From the NCBI GenBank assembly GCA_013204025.1, contig JABMOW010000018.1:1-64000 (forward strand): a DNA stretch of 64,000 nt, written 5' to 3'. A program made the translations under genes and the position numbers. The notes under the pieces were generated by a model. The model was given only the letters and a program-made list of their open reading frames with translations. It was not told the origin of the DNA and made no database searches. Shown here one piece after another: positions 8,830 to 18,663 of the stretch. Source of the DNA: Fidelibacterota bacterium. GTDB lineage: Bacteria; Fidelibacterota; Marinisomatia; SCGC-AAA003-L08; JACNLC01. Numbering within the stretch: position 1 is the stretch's first letter; every line of letters begins with the position of its first letter.

Positions 8830-10884
8830 ATGAAATACATAAGAATACCAATTCTAATCTTATGCCTGTTTAAGTTTGCGCTTTGTCAGGTATCTATCGA
8901 ATCACTGAGTTATGCTCTGAACGGAATTCCTAAAAAGGTGTTTTGTACTGAAGAGAACATATTTGTCTCTGCGGGACATACGGTGATTATATTTGATTCA
9001 TTGCTAAACCCTATCACTGAAATCCGATTTACACATAGCACCAAAGGATTATTTGTGACAGATACATTGTTATTTGTGACATTGCCCATAGGTGGGGCGG
9101 TAGCTATTTATTCAATATCGGAAATTGAGAATCCAGTTGAGTTATCATATATTGAGGTTAACGGTGAACCTAAGGAAATTCTTATTGAGGGGAATACGGC
9201 TTATGTTGCTTGCGGATCAGCAGGAGTGTACATAATTGATGTGAATGATCCACCAGTGCCTCAGGTGACAGGCAATTTAATCGGATTTATCAATGCTGTT
9301 GATCTACAACGCACAGGGAATTTCCTTATAGTATCGGATAAATCATGGGGCATCCGTATTTTCGATTTGAGTCTTGAAGATATACCTGAGGTTGGAAACT
9401 ATGCACGGACATCCATTACGTCAATAAAAGTACAGGACACAACATTATTTGCTGCAGGTAGCGGTTTAAGTATCATCAATATCTCCGACTTAACCAATCC
9501 TCAACTTATTCATTATTATACTGATGAATTTTGGTTATATGCTTGTTTCGGTATTGAGGTTATCCAAAATGTCCTTTACGTCCTGCACATTTTTTCGTTT
9601 TGGAATGAATTTTCATGGTATGATATCTCTGATCCATATAATATTCATCAAATTGGTGCTACTATTCTTGATTATGCTGATGGTGCAGCTGATGTATTCA
9701 GTGCATCCAATACGAGTTTAGCGTATGTTAATTCAAATAATATCATTCTGAGGAATGCGAGTAATCCATCATCCCCGCTTCCTATGAGTAGATATAACTC
9801 CGGTGGAATTATTTATGATATGGAAGTTCCACAAAATACATTATTTTCTACTGCTATCGTTGCGTGTGGAGGTGGTGCACTTCGATTTGTCGATTTTTCT
9901 GAACCAACAAACCCCTCCAGTTACAATTATTATATTGGAAACTGGGAGACTGAAAATGATCATATTTATTCCATTGCCATCGATCCGGATATATTGGAAA
10001 TAGGAGGAAACTATGCAGAAAAGATATACACTGGATTTTATGGATTTGAACCTTATTATAGTGGTATCGGTCAGCTAATTCAAACCTCTGAAGGTGATTT
10101 AATTCAAGGATTAGCTGGACTACCAGAAGCAGCTATGCCGGAGGTTCTTTTAGTTGAAAATGATATTGGATTTATAACCAGTTATAATGGAATCAATATT
10201 GTTGAATTTGTCAATAATCAAATGAATTTAATCTCTGAAATAGATGTGGATTTTAATGACCTGATATTGGACAATCAATATTTGTTTGGGAATGATTATC
10301 ATGACTTCAGTGTCGTGAGTATCGAAAATATTTTCGACCCGGAAGTGGTGGGTCAGGTTCATTTCGATCAGGCTATACACTGTTTAACAAAGAAGGAAGA
10401 ATTTGTTATTATTGGTACATCGGATGCTCTGCATGTTGTTAATGTCTCGAATCCATCTCAACCAGAGGTTGTTTCCAATTACCCACTGACCTATTCAGCA
10501 TATGATATCGAAACATGGGGTGAGTATCTCATCGTCGCAAATGGATCCGATGGTAGTCTTGTAATGAGATTGAATCCTGACCAAACGTTATCACTTATAA
10601 CCGAGCATGAAACCGGTGGAGACGTAAGGAAGGTGGCAATCCAGGAAAACACCCTATTTGCAGGATATGCATCTCAGGAAATAGAGATTGTATCACTGAT
10701 TCTGGTTGAATGTATACCCGGAGATATCTCCGACGATAGTCAAATAAATATCATGGATATTACATTAACTGTAGATTGCATTTTAGAAAATTCTACTAAT
10801 TGCATTTGTGCAGATATTGATCTTAATGATCAGGTAGATGTTGTCGACATAGTATTCATGGTTGATATTATTTTAAACCAATGA
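8830..10884 (+). CDS. Secreted LVIVD-type beta-propeller protein with dockerin-like tail
   Basis: 684 residues. An N-terminal signal peptide (about residues 1-20, ending ALCQ) is followed by many repeats of roughly 40 residues of the form ..AYVA.G..GV.IIDV..P..P........ This is the LVIVD repeat found in bacterial surface beta-propellers. The last 57 residues are two dockerin-like units with Asp ligands (GDISDDSQINIMDI and ADIDLNDQVDVVDIV) joined by a short Cys-containing linker. Enzymatic function is not apparent; a binding or structural extracellular role is likely. It is the first of three consecutive genes with the same tail. No strong ribosome binding site is seen. Confidence 0.75.
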   Translation: MKYIRIPILILCLFKFALCQVSIESLSYALNGIPKKVFCTEENIFVSAGHTVIIFDSLLNPITEIRFTHSTKGLFVTDTLLFVTLPIGGAVAIYSISEIENPVELSYIEVNGEPKEILIEGNTAYVACGSAGVYIIDVNDPPVPQVTGNLIGFINAVDLQRTGNFLIVSDKSWGIRIFDLSLEDIPEVGNYARTSITSIKVQDTTLFAAGSGLSIINISDLTNPQLIHYYTDEFWLYACFGIEVIQNVLYVLHIFSFWNEFSWYDISDPYNIHQIGATILDYADGAADVFSASNTSLAYVNSNNIILRNASNPSSPLPMSRYNSGGIIYDMEVPQNTLFSTAIVACGGGALRFVDFSEPTNPSSYNYYIGNWETENDHIYSIAIDPDILEIGGNYAEKIYTGFYGFEPYYSGIGQLIQTSEGDLIQGLAGLPEAAMPEVLLVENDIGFITSYNGINIVEFVNNQMNLISEIDVDFNDLILDNQYLFGNDYHDFSVVSIENIFDPEVVGQVHFDQAIHCLTKKEEFVIIGTSDALHVVNVSNPSQPEVVSNYPLTYSAYDIETWGEYLIVANGSDGSLVMRLNPDQTLSLITEHETGGDVRKVAIQENTLFAGYASQEIEIVSLILVECIPGDISDDSQINIMDITLTVDCILENSTNCICADIDLNDQVDVVDIVFMVDIILNQ

Positions 10885-10984
10885 TCCGGAAAATCATCAA
10901 TTCTTTTAAAATTTTAGAAATATCATCAATTGATAAGTAAGTCACAAAAAGGACAAAATAAATACAAAGGTTAAAGAGTTTAGG

Positions 10985-11761
10985 ATGAGCAAATTATTTA
11001 TTACTATTATTGGTTTTATAAGTATAGCAGTGTCTTTTCTTATTGGAGAAACCCAAACAATAGAATTAGAATATGCAAATTGGAACATGATATCATTCTA
11101 TGTTCTCCCTGAAAACCTTGATATTCAGGATATATTTCAACCAGTGATTGATTCTGGAAATCTGATCAGCATTTACGAAGGTTCTCAACTGGATTCCCTA
11201 AAGCAGGTGGATGGAGAATGGGTAAATACGATCGGAGATATTGATCCGAAATGGGGGTATTCCGTGTATGTAAATCAATCGGTGACCCTGACTATTGAAG
11301 GTGATCCCGTGGAACTCCCATTGGCAATCATCCTTTCGGGTAGCGATCCCGCGGGAATGTCAACGATTGGATACCCTTTCAATGTTGCCCAGCCGGTAAC
11401 AGAAGTATTCGAGTACATCAATTCTTTGGGAGTGCTAATTCTTGTAGCTAATGGCAATGGCCAATATTATATGCCGAATTTCAATGTTAATACTGTCGTT
11501 GATTTAGAACCTGGTCAGGGTTATCGGGTGTCAGTCTTTGATTCAGTTCTTTTTCATTATTGTGAGCCCGGTACGGATTGTAATTGCACCCTTGGAGATG
11601 TGAATATTGACAATGAGATAAATGTGGTTGATATCATCTCCACTGTGAACTGTATCCTCAATGGGACAGGAGATTGCAGTTGTGCAGATATGAATTTGGA
11701 TGGTCGCATTGATATCATAGATATTGTTCTCATGGTCAATACCATTTTAGGAAATGAATAA
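10985..11761 (+). CDS. Secreted protein of unknown function with dockerin-like tail
   Basis: 258 residues with a signal peptide at about 1-22. The body has two similar halves, each with a hydrophobic (NWNMISFYV; MSTIGYPFNV) start and a Gly/Trp/Tyr end (KWGYSVYV; GQGYRVSV). This looks like a repeated beta-domain common on surface proteins of Bacteroidota and related phyla. The C-terminus has two dockerin-like units (GDVNIDNEINVVDII and ADMNLDGRIDIIDIV) with the Cys-x-Cys linker also found in both neighbours. No catalytic motif was seen. Confidence 0.65.
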   Translation: MSKLFITIIGFISIAVSFLIGETQTIELEYANWNMISFYVLPENLDIQDIFQPVIDSGNLISIYEGSQLDSLKQVDGEWVNTIGDIDPKWGYSVYVNQSVTLTIEGDPVELPLAIILSGSDPAGMSTIGYPFNVAQPVTEVFEYINSLGVLILVANGNGQYYMPNFNVNTVVDLEPGQGYRVSVFDSVLFHYCEPGTDCNCTLGDVNIDNEINVVDIISTVNCILNGTGDCSCADMNLDGRIDIIDIVLMVNTILGNE

Positions 11762-11784
11762 TACACAATTTTAAAGGAGTGTTA

Positions 11785-12624
11785 ATGATGAGGTCATTCT
11801 TGAAAATCTCTATCATTTTTTTATTTAGCATATCTTTCTTATTGAACGCGCAGGAGATTACCGTTATCGGAAAAGTTCATCTATTCAATGATATGACAAT
11901 TGTCGAATGTTCTTGCTATTACCCTGAATTAGATACGGTTATGAATGGACAGTATCCGGATTACGCTGAATTGGGACTTGGCATTGATGTTATAGATATT
12001 GTAAATGCAATTATGTTTCTAAATAAGTATGTAGAAGTTACAGGGGCAGAAGCTGTAGGGCATTGTTTTGATTCAATTAATATGTGGAATTGTCATGCAT
12101 ATGATGCACTCACACAAATGACCTTTACAACTTTGATGAATACCCCCGAAATCACTATTGTTCAGGAAATTCCAACAGATTGTGAATCCGTTCTGGTAAC
12201 AGTTCTGGTTGATATCGGGCAGGAAATTGTGAGTGCTACCTTATTACCAACCATCGATGGTCATGCGATTTATCTTGATCTGACCATCTCCACATATGAA
12301 GGACCAGCGGTAATTCAATCCATTTCATTGGATGCCGACCTGGGTATTTTTAATGCAGGAAATTATTCCATCATCCTCAATATGCACTACGTACGTGATG
12401 ATATATTATTATTTGAAGATATGAGTTATGCTGAATTCAATGTGTATTCGAATACACTTGGAGACCTGAATCATGACCAGATCATCGATGTCCTCGACTT
12501 GGTCACTGCTGTTGACTGCATCCTTCATTCAAACGGTGATTGTACGTGTGCAGACATGAATGCAGATAATACCGTTGATATCCTTGACGTCGTGCTAATG
12601 GTAGAAATAATTTTAGATGAGTAA
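11785..12624 (+). CDS. Secreted protein of unknown function with dockerin-like tail
   Basis: About 279 residues. The ribosome binding site AAAGGAG (11773-11779) favours the ATG at 11785 or 11788; a GTG at 11779 would overlap it. The signal peptide ends near LLNAQE. An internal segment near residue 60 (GIDVIDIVNAIMFLNKY) looks like an isolated dockerin half repeat. The last 55 residues are a full pair (GDLNHDQIIDVLDLV and ADMNADNTVDILDVV). The region between resembles a cohesin-like or other beta-sandwich only vaguely, so no function is assigned. It ends the 8.8-12.6 kb cluster. Confidence 0.65.
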   Translation: MMRSFLKISIIFLFSISFLLNAQEITVIGKVHLFNDMTIVECSCYYPELDTVMNGQYPDYAELGLGIDVIDIVNAIMFLNKYVEVTGAEAVGHCFDSINMWNCHAYDALTQMTFTTLMNTPEITIVQEIPTDCESVLVTVLVDIGQEIVSATLLPTIDGHAIYLDLTISTYEGPAVIQSISLDADLGIFNAGNYSIILNMHYVRDDILLFEDMSYAEFNVYSNTLGDLNHDQIIDVLDLVTAVDCILHSNGDCTCADMNADNTVDILDVVLMVEIILDE

Positions 12625-12862
12625 GCGTCTAAATCCGTTAAATCCGTGATTCTTACTTTATGTGAATAATATATCCGAATATTTCGGATTGTCAATCTTC
12701 TAATCCCACAGTCATAGCGTATTTATCTTATTAGCCTCTCAAATTGATGCGCAAGGAAACTCGGATATTTGTGTCCAAATTCTTTTCTAAATGAGAAGCG
12801 AAAATCCCTAATTTTGCCCTCCGAAAGTAAATCATTTTTATACATAATCTACAGGAAGTACA

Positions 12863-15178
12863 ATGAAACCATTATCTACATTGCAACACGAATTCAAACA
12901 CTGGGATATAATCAGAGATCAAATAGACCAATGCATTGACGTCATGCTGAATCTGAGCCAAAGCGGACATCCAGGAGGATCCAGGTCAAAAGTACAAATT
13001 ATGGTTACCACCCTTTTATCAGGAGTGATGAAATGGGATATCCGAAATCCGGGTAAACGGTTTGGTGATCGGTTTATTCTCAGCGCAGGACATGCTAATC
13101 CTGTAGTTTATGCCATGCTGGCTGTGTTTAACGAGGCATTGCGTCGAAAGTACAAACAGACTGGTGACACAAAATATCTGAACCCTATGGGAAACGAATA
13201 CACACTGCATTGGGAAGACCTTTTGACTTTGAGACGCCGAGGAGGGCTCTCCGGTCATGCAGAGATGGAAGGGAAAACCCTGTTTTTTAAAGCCAATACC
13301 GGTCCCAGTGGTCATGGATTTCCCATCGCTGCCGGTGAAGCGATGGCTCTCAAATATGCTGGTTTCGATGAAGTGAAGGTCTTTGCCGTTGAAGGCGAAG
13401 GCGGATTGACTCCGGGCGTGGTTCATGAAACTAAAAATTCTGCTTACGGTCTTGGGCTTGGAAATTTCATTACCCTTTTGGATTGGAATGATTTTGGAAT
13501 TGATAACCGCTCTTTCAGCTCGGTTATGCATGGCACACCAACAGACTGGTTTGAACCATATGGCTGGAATGTTGCCGGAACAGAGCATGGGGAAGACTGG
13601 GGTGAAATTATGAAAGCCTATCACCAGTTATTTACAAATCCAGATCCACAACAACCGAAACTCCTTTGGATGAAAACCCGTAAAGGGAGAGGATACGGCA
13701 AATTTGATGCGCCCAGTCATGGCGCTCCTCATCAACAAAATTCAAAAGAGTTCTGGGATACCAAAAGGCAATTTGCCGAAACCTATAATCTCCAGATCCC
13801 ACATCTGGATGAAGGTCCCACAACCTACGAACAAAATAAAGAACAGATGGCGGATGTTTTGGAATCCGTCATGTCCTTGTTCGATACTCATGAAGGTTAT
13901 TTAGACTACCTTGCAGACCGATTGATTGAATTGGGTGACAATGTCCCAGTGAAAATAGCGGGTGATAAAGTTTATGATAAGAACCCATTAGATGATCCCG
14001 ATTTGTTGGACTATAAAAAATATCCTAAAAATTTGTATAAAAAACCAGGCGAGGTAGCTCCCAATAGAGCAGGTTTTGGAAATTTTGGTTCATATATCAA
14101 CACTTATTGTCAGGAAAAATACGGCCGACCGTTATTTTTAGTGTGCTCTGCAGATTTAGCCGGATCCACAAACATTGCTGGTTTTGCAGCAGGGTGGGAT
14201 GGTCAACCCGGTCATGGAATGTACAACAGAGAAACAAACCCGGAAGGTTGTTTACTCCCTCAGGGAATCACTGAATTTGCAAATGCCGGAATATCAGTGG
14301 GAATATCCTCTGTTAATCTGAATAATGATGCCTATGAAAAGTATAACGGATTTTTTACCGCATCAAGCACATACGGTTCTTTCTCTTATCTCAAATATGG
14401 TCCAATGAGATTATTCAGCCAAATGGCACAGGATACACAATTCAAATTGGGGAAAACCATCTGGGTTGCTGGACATAGTGGTCCTGAAACTGCAGAAGAC
14501 AGTCGCACTCACTTTGGGATATTTTCACCCGGGGTCACTCAGCTATTCCCGAAAGGTCAGATCATCAATCTTCACCCTTTTGAGTACAATGAAGTTCCCG
14601 TAATGCTGGCAGCCTCACTCAGTACTGATGTCCCCATTATTGCATTGCACCTCACTCGCCCGGGTATCAAAACACCAGATCGTGAAGCGCTTGGAATGCC
14701 ACACTATTTTGAAGCCGCTAAGGGCGCTTATGTCCTGAAGGATTATAATCCTGACAAGCCGAAACAAGGAGTAGTTATCATCAGGGGAACAAAAGTCTTT
14801 GACGAGCTATTGACCATATTGCCACGATTAAAATCAGATGGCCCCAATGTAAAGATCGTTGCAGCTCTGTCACATTATTTATTTTCGAATCAGACCGCAA
14901 CTTATCAGCAACAGGTTATGTCTGATGGAGAATGGGCAGATGCAATGATTATTACAAATACTGCGATTGATCTCATGAATAATTGGATCAAACATCCTAT
15001 TGTAAAAACCTATTCGCTTTCTCCTGATTGGGATAATCGGTGGAGAAGTGGTGGTACTCTTGATGATGTAATCGATGAATCTCATTTGGCTGCAAACTGG
15101 CAGTGGGATGCAATTCAAAAATTTGCAAATGAACGGAATGTAAGACTGTCTCAAATTAATGCGACAATTCCCGTTTAA
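12863..15178 (+). CDS. Transketolase-like thiamine-diphosphate enzyme
   Basis: 771 residues, about 100 longer than ordinary transketolase, with an AGGAAG ribosome binding site. Transketolase landmarks are present: SGHPGGS near residue 36, DRFILSAGHANP near 68, SGHAEMEG, TGPSGHGFPIAAGEAMA near 150, a central pyrimidine-binding domain (ADLAGSTN) and GPETAEDSRTHFG in place of the usual GEDGPTHQP. The metal-binding GDG motif of ThDP enzymes reads GEGG here (residues 178-181), with NDFGID where the ligand Asn is expected. This suggests a divergent branch; a pentose-phosphate reaction is likely but not certain. The same-strand aminotransferase follows 39 bases downstream. Confidence 0.78.
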   Translation: MKPLSTLQHEFKHWDIIRDQIDQCIDVMLNLSQSGHPGGSRSKVQIMVTTLLSGVMKWDIRNPGKRFGDRFILSAGHANPVVYAMLAVFNEALRRKYKQTGDTKYLNPMGNEYTLHWEDLLTLRRRGGLSGHAEMEGKTLFFKANTGPSGHGFPIAAGEAMALKYAGFDEVKVFAVEGEGGLTPGVVHETKNSAYGLGLGNFITLLDWNDFGIDNRSFSSVMHGTPTDWFEPYGWNVAGTEHGEDWGEIMKAYHQLFTNPDPQQPKLLWMKTRKGRGYGKFDAPSHGAPHQQNSKEFWDTKRQFAETYNLQIPHLDEGPTTYEQNKEQMADVLESVMSLFDTHEGYLDYLADRLIELGDNVPVKIAGDKVYDKNPLDDPDLLDYKKYPKNLYKKPGEVAPNRAGFGNFGSYINTYCQEKYGRPLFLVCSADLAGSTNIAGFAAGWDGQPGHGMYNRETNPEGCLLPQGITEFANAGISVGISSVNLNNDAYEKYNGFFTASSTYGSFSYLKYGPMRLFSQMAQDTQFKLGKTIWVAGHSGPETAEDSRTHFGIFSPGVTQLFPKGQIINLHPFEYNEVPVMLAASLSTDVPIIALHLTRPGIKTPDREALGMPHYFEAAKGAYVLKDYNPDKPKQGVVIIRGTKVFDELLTILPRLKSDGPNVKIVAALSHYLFSNQTATYQQQVMSDGEWADAMIITNTAIDLMNNWIKHPIVKTYSLSPDWDNRWRSGGTLDDVIDESHLAANWQWDAIQKFANERNVRLSQINATIPV

Positions 15179-15217
15179 TTATTAAAGTCATTATAACATT
15201 TATTGGAAGGATTTGGC

Positions 15218-16414
15218 ATGGAATTAAGTGGAAGACTATCTAATTTAGGAACTGAAACCGCATTTGCTGTATCGGCTGATGCCGCTGTTTTTGGTGCAAA
15301 AGGAAATAAAATTTATCCGTTTCATTTGGGAGATATTGATATTCGAACTCCCATAAATATCATCGATGCGGCGTATAGGGCAATGCTTGATGGAAAGACC
15401 GGATATAACCCGGCAGCAGGAATCCCTCAACTTCGTGAAATCTTGGCAAATCATATTGGGAGCTCACGAGGGGTAACATATAAAATTGAAAATGTTGCCA
15501 TCCAACCTGGTGGAAAACCTGTGATTGGAAAATTCCTGAATGCAGTCATGAATGCGGGTGATGGTGTTTTGTACCCCAACCCCGGATATCCAATCTATGA
15601 GTCTCAAATCAATTATTTGGGAGGTGTTTCACTTCCATATGGCTATGTCACGACAAAAGTAGGATTCAGGATTGACCGTGATCAGGTTGAATCCCAGATC
15701 AATGAAAAAACACGGATTTTTATCTATAATAATTTCCAAAACCCGTTAGGTGCTGAATCCGATGAAGACGAAATGAAATGGGTGGCGGATTTAGCATTAA
15801 AGCATAATCTCTGGGTGTTGTCTGACGAGGCATATTTCAATATCCGTTATTCGGGGAAAAGTAAAAGTATTGTATCAATCCCAGGGATGATTGATCGAAC
15901 CGTTATCCTTCACACATTTTCAAAAACATATGCGATGACCGGTTGGCGATTAGGTGCAGCAATTGGTCCGAAATATGTGATTGATGCTATTTCAAAGCTA
16001 AACGTGAACGATGAGTCCTGTACGAACCATTTTATTCAATATGCAGGGATTGAAGCCATAGCCGGTGATCAGTCCGGCGCGAAGGAAATTCTTAATGCAT
16101 TACGTGCCCGAAGAGATGCGCTTGTTGAAGAACTAAGTACTGTTGATGGTGTCGTCGTCGTTAAACCGAATACCACTTTCTATCTTTTTCCTGATGTTAC
16201 CGAAATCTATAATCGAATGAATTCTAAATCGCTGGAAGAATTCAGATTAAGCACGCTTTATAAGACGGGCGTCTCCTTCTGTACGAGAGAACATTTTGGT
16301 AAAACACTTGCAGGGGAAGAGAAAAAGTTTATTCGATTTGCTTATTCCGGTATCTCTGTGGAAATGATTCGTGAAGGGGTTGCCAAACTAAAAGCATATT
16401 GGTATTCAAAATAA
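15218..16414 (+). CDS. PLP-dependent aminotransferase, class I/II
   Basis: 398 residues from the ATG at 15218, which has GGAAGG eight bases upstream; a TTG at 15203 overlaps that site and is less likely. Fold type I features are clear: NPGYPIYESQ, NNFQNPLGAES (cofactor Asn), SDEAYFNIRY and the PLP lysine in FSKTYAMTGWRLG. The C-terminal FIRFAYSG holds the carboxylate-binding Arg. It resembles aspartate and other alpha-amino-acid aminotransferases; the substrate cannot be set from sequence. It probably shares a transcript with the transketolase-like gene. Confidence 0.87.
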   Translation: MELSGRLSNLGTETAFAVSADAAVFGAKGNKIYPFHLGDIDIRTPINIIDAAYRAMLDGKTGYNPAAGIPQLREILANHIGSSRGVTYKIENVAIQPGGKPVIGKFLNAVMNAGDGVLYPNPGYPIYESQINYLGGVSLPYGYVTTKVGFRIDRDQVESQINEKTRIFIYNNFQNPLGAESDEDEMKWVADLALKHNLWVLSDEAYFNIRYSGKSKSIVSIPGMIDRTVILHTFSKTYAMTGWRLGAAIGPKYVIDAISKLNVNDESCTNHFIQYAGIEAIAGDQSGAKEILNALRARRDALVEELSTVDGVVVVKPNTTFYLFPDVTEIYNRMNSKSLEEFRLSTLYKTGVSFCTREHFGKTLAGEEKKFIRFAYSGISVEMIREGVAKLKAYWYSK

Positions 16415-16426
16415 CTAAACACTAAA

Positions 16427-17200
16427 ATGGCAATCCATATGAAAGCAAATATCGTAAAAAGTTTTGGTTTGATTGTACTGGCAATATCATTGATATCCGG
16501 TGCAGGATTTTCTGTCCAGCCTGATGCAGGGCTGTTCCATAAAGATCGATTTCTCATGGAGTTGGGGATCGGATTTCACCAACCGCAGGCTAATTATACT
16601 AAGTATGTAGACAATGGATTATCACTTCGTTGGGTAATCTCAAGCCAGGACTATGATTTTCCATATATCCGTTATGACGGAGAATTACATTATCTGGGAT
16701 TTAAAAATGATGTGCATTGGGAAAATCTCGATTATCAGGGTAATCCCGGACCGTCTATAAGGGTAAAGAATTCTGAACAGAGTTTAGGATTTCTAATCGG
16801 ACCAAGGTTGATGTCACCAACACGGAAAGGTGCTATCAGACCATATATCGGTATTAAGGGTGGTTTCTTTGTATTTTTTGAAACGATCACCTGGGAATGG
16901 GAAGACAATAACTGGCATTGGTTTGATGAAGAAGATGATGATGATAACAGTTACACTGATGTTATTGATTCCGAATTTCATCTAGGCTGGATGTTGGAAA
17001 TAGGGAGTAATGTGACGCTGAAATCCGGTTGTGGGCTAGATTTTGGGATACAGTACACCGTAATCCCCGGAATCACCAGACCGGAAGTGGAAGTACCAAT
17101 AGAAGATGAAATGACTTTTGATGACGTTAGCAAAACCATAGATGCAGATTATGTTTCATTTTACATTGGTATCAGCTTACGGAATCCTTTTGAAAATTGA
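16427..17200 (+). CDS. Exported, probable outer-membrane beta-barrel protein
   Basis: 257 residues with a signal peptide (about residues 5-30; the second ATG at 16439 is an equally good start). The mature part shows alternating hydrophobic strands with aromatic ends (GIGFHQPQANY, LGFLIGPRLM, PYIGIKGGFFVFF, SFYIGISLRNPF), as in small outer-membrane barrels. A very acidic loop (WFDEEDDDDN) sits near residue 165. The C-terminal Phe-Glu-Asn deviates from the usual terminal aromatic. Function unknown. Confidence 0.6.
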   Translation: MAIHMKANIVKSFGLIVLAISLISGAGFSVQPDAGLFHKDRFLMELGIGFHQPQANYTKYVDNGLSLRWVISSQDYDFPYIRYDGELHYLGFKNDVHWENLDYQGNPGPSIRVKNSEQSLGFLIGPRLMSPTRKGAIRPYIGIKGGFFVFFETITWEWEDNNWHWFDEEDDDDNSYTDVIDSEFHLGWMLEIGSNVTLKSGCGLDFGIQYTVIPGITRPEVEVPIEDEMTFDDVSKTIDADYVSFYIGISLRNPFEN

Positions 17201-17276
17201 ATTTTCCCATCGATCCTCAGCGACCATCAAAACATAACAAATAATAAATAGTAAACTGAACTGGAATAATCAATTC

Positions 17277-18659
17277 ATGAAAACCATCATTGAACCCTTT
17301 AAAATTAAATCTGTTGAACCCATTAAGATGAGTACGCGTAAGTCTCGTGAATTCTACCTAAAGGCAGCTCAATACAATCCTTTTCTAATCTATTCAAAAG
17401 ATGTAATCATTGATCTTCTGACTGATTCTGGAACCGGAGCAATGAGTAGTGAACAATGGGCTGGAATAATGCGGGGTGATGAATCGTATGCAGGAAGCAC
17501 TAGTTTTCTGCGATTCGAAAGAACGATAAAGAATTTGATGGGGTTTGAGCAGGTGATTCCCACCCACCAGGGGAGAGCTGCAGAACGGATACTTTTTTCA
17601 GTTATGGTTAAATCAGGAGATGTGGTTCCCAACAATACCCATTTCGATACCACCCGGGCAAATGTGGAATTCCAGAAAGCCGAAGCCCGAGATTTGGTGA
17701 TTGATGAAGGGAAACAACCCTCATTTGAACACCCTTTTAAAGGGAACATGGATATTAAAAAACTGGTCGATACCATTGAAACTGTGGGGGTTTCAAGAAT
17801 ACCCCTGATTATGGTAACCATCACCAATAACTCAGGCGGTGGACAACCGGTCTCCATGGAAAATCTTCGTCAGGTTTCTGAAGTGGCGAATTCATATAAT
17901 ATCCCTTTTTATCTCGATGCATGCAGATTCGCAGAAAACGCCTATTTTATCAAAATCCGTGAAGAAGGATATCGGAAAAAATCCATTATTTCCATTGTGA
18001 AAGAAATGTTTTCTTATGCTGACGGATGCACCATGTCTGCCAAAAAAGATGGAATCGCAAACATTGGCGGATTTTTATGTACGAACGATCCTGAATTGGC
18101 ACAAAAAGAAAAAGACCTACTGATCCTCACTGAAGGATTTCCCACGTACGGAGGTCTGGCTGGTCGGGATTTGGAAGCCATCGCCATCGGATTGACTGAA
18201 GCTATTGATGAAGATTACTTGAAATATCGGATTTCTTCAACTGCATATCTGGGTAAAAAATTAATAGAAATTGGATTTCCGATCGTTGTTCCCACTGGCG
18301 GTCACGCTATTTATATTGATGCAAAGAAATTGTTACCTCAAATTCCACCACATCAGTATCCGGGTTGGGCGCTTGCTTGTTCGTTCTATCTTGAGGGCGG
18401 TATCCGCACAGTGGAAATTGGGAGCGTTATGTTTGGCAAACATGATTTTGATACAGGCAAAGATGTGGAATTAGCCCAGATGGAACTGGTGAGAATGGCG
18501 ATTCCTCGGAGGACATATACTCAAAGCCAGATTGATTATGTTATCGAAGTTGCACAAACCATTTATAAGAATAAAAACAAAATCACCGGAATGAAGATCA
18601 CATATCAAGCACCATTCTTACGACATTTTTCAGCCAAGTTTGAACCTATAAGCTCATAA
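17277..18659 (+). CDS. tnaA: Tryptophanase (tryptophan indole-lyase)
   Basis: 460 residues, full length for the tryptophanase / tyrosine phenol-lyase family. The PLP lysine lies in SAKKDG (K257), and THQGRAAE and GFPTYGGLAGRDLE are family hallmarks. Two positions separate the activities in the known enzymes. Here there is Asp in FDTT (residue 124, Thr in tyrosine phenol-lyase) and Ile in VEIGS (residue 381, Arg in tyrosine phenol-lyase). Both match tryptophanase, which cleaves tryptophan to indole, pyruvate and ammonia. No leader peptide with a Trp codon or tnaB permease is adjacent, so regulation differs from E. coli. Confidence 0.87.
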   Translation: MKTIIEPFKIKSVEPIKMSTRKSREFYLKAAQYNPFLIYSKDVIIDLLTDSGTGAMSSEQWAGIMRGDESYAGSTSFLRFERTIKNLMGFEQVIPTHQGRAAERILFSVMVKSGDVVPNNTHFDTTRANVEFQKAEARDLVIDEGKQPSFEHPFKGNMDIKKLVDTIETVGVSRIPLIMVTITNNSGGGQPVSMENLRQVSEVANSYNIPFYLDACRFAENAYFIKIREEGYRKKSIISIVKEMFSYADGCTMSAKKDGIANIGGFLCTNDPELAQKEKDLLILTEGFPTYGGLAGRDLEAIAIGLTEAIDEDYLKYRISSTAYLGKKLIEIGFPIVVPTGGHAIYIDAKKLLPQIPPHQYPGWALACSFYLEGGIRTVEIGSVMFGKHDFDTGKDVELAQMELVRMAIPRRTYTQSQIDYVIEVAQTIYKNKNKITGMKITYQAPFLRHFSAKFEPISS

Positions 18660-18663
18660 CCTG

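Noticed and set aside
12673-12689. Terminator after the third dockerin-like gene
   Set aside because: A 7-base stem (ATCCGAA/TTCGGAT) exists but has no T-run and is AT-rich; support is too weak.
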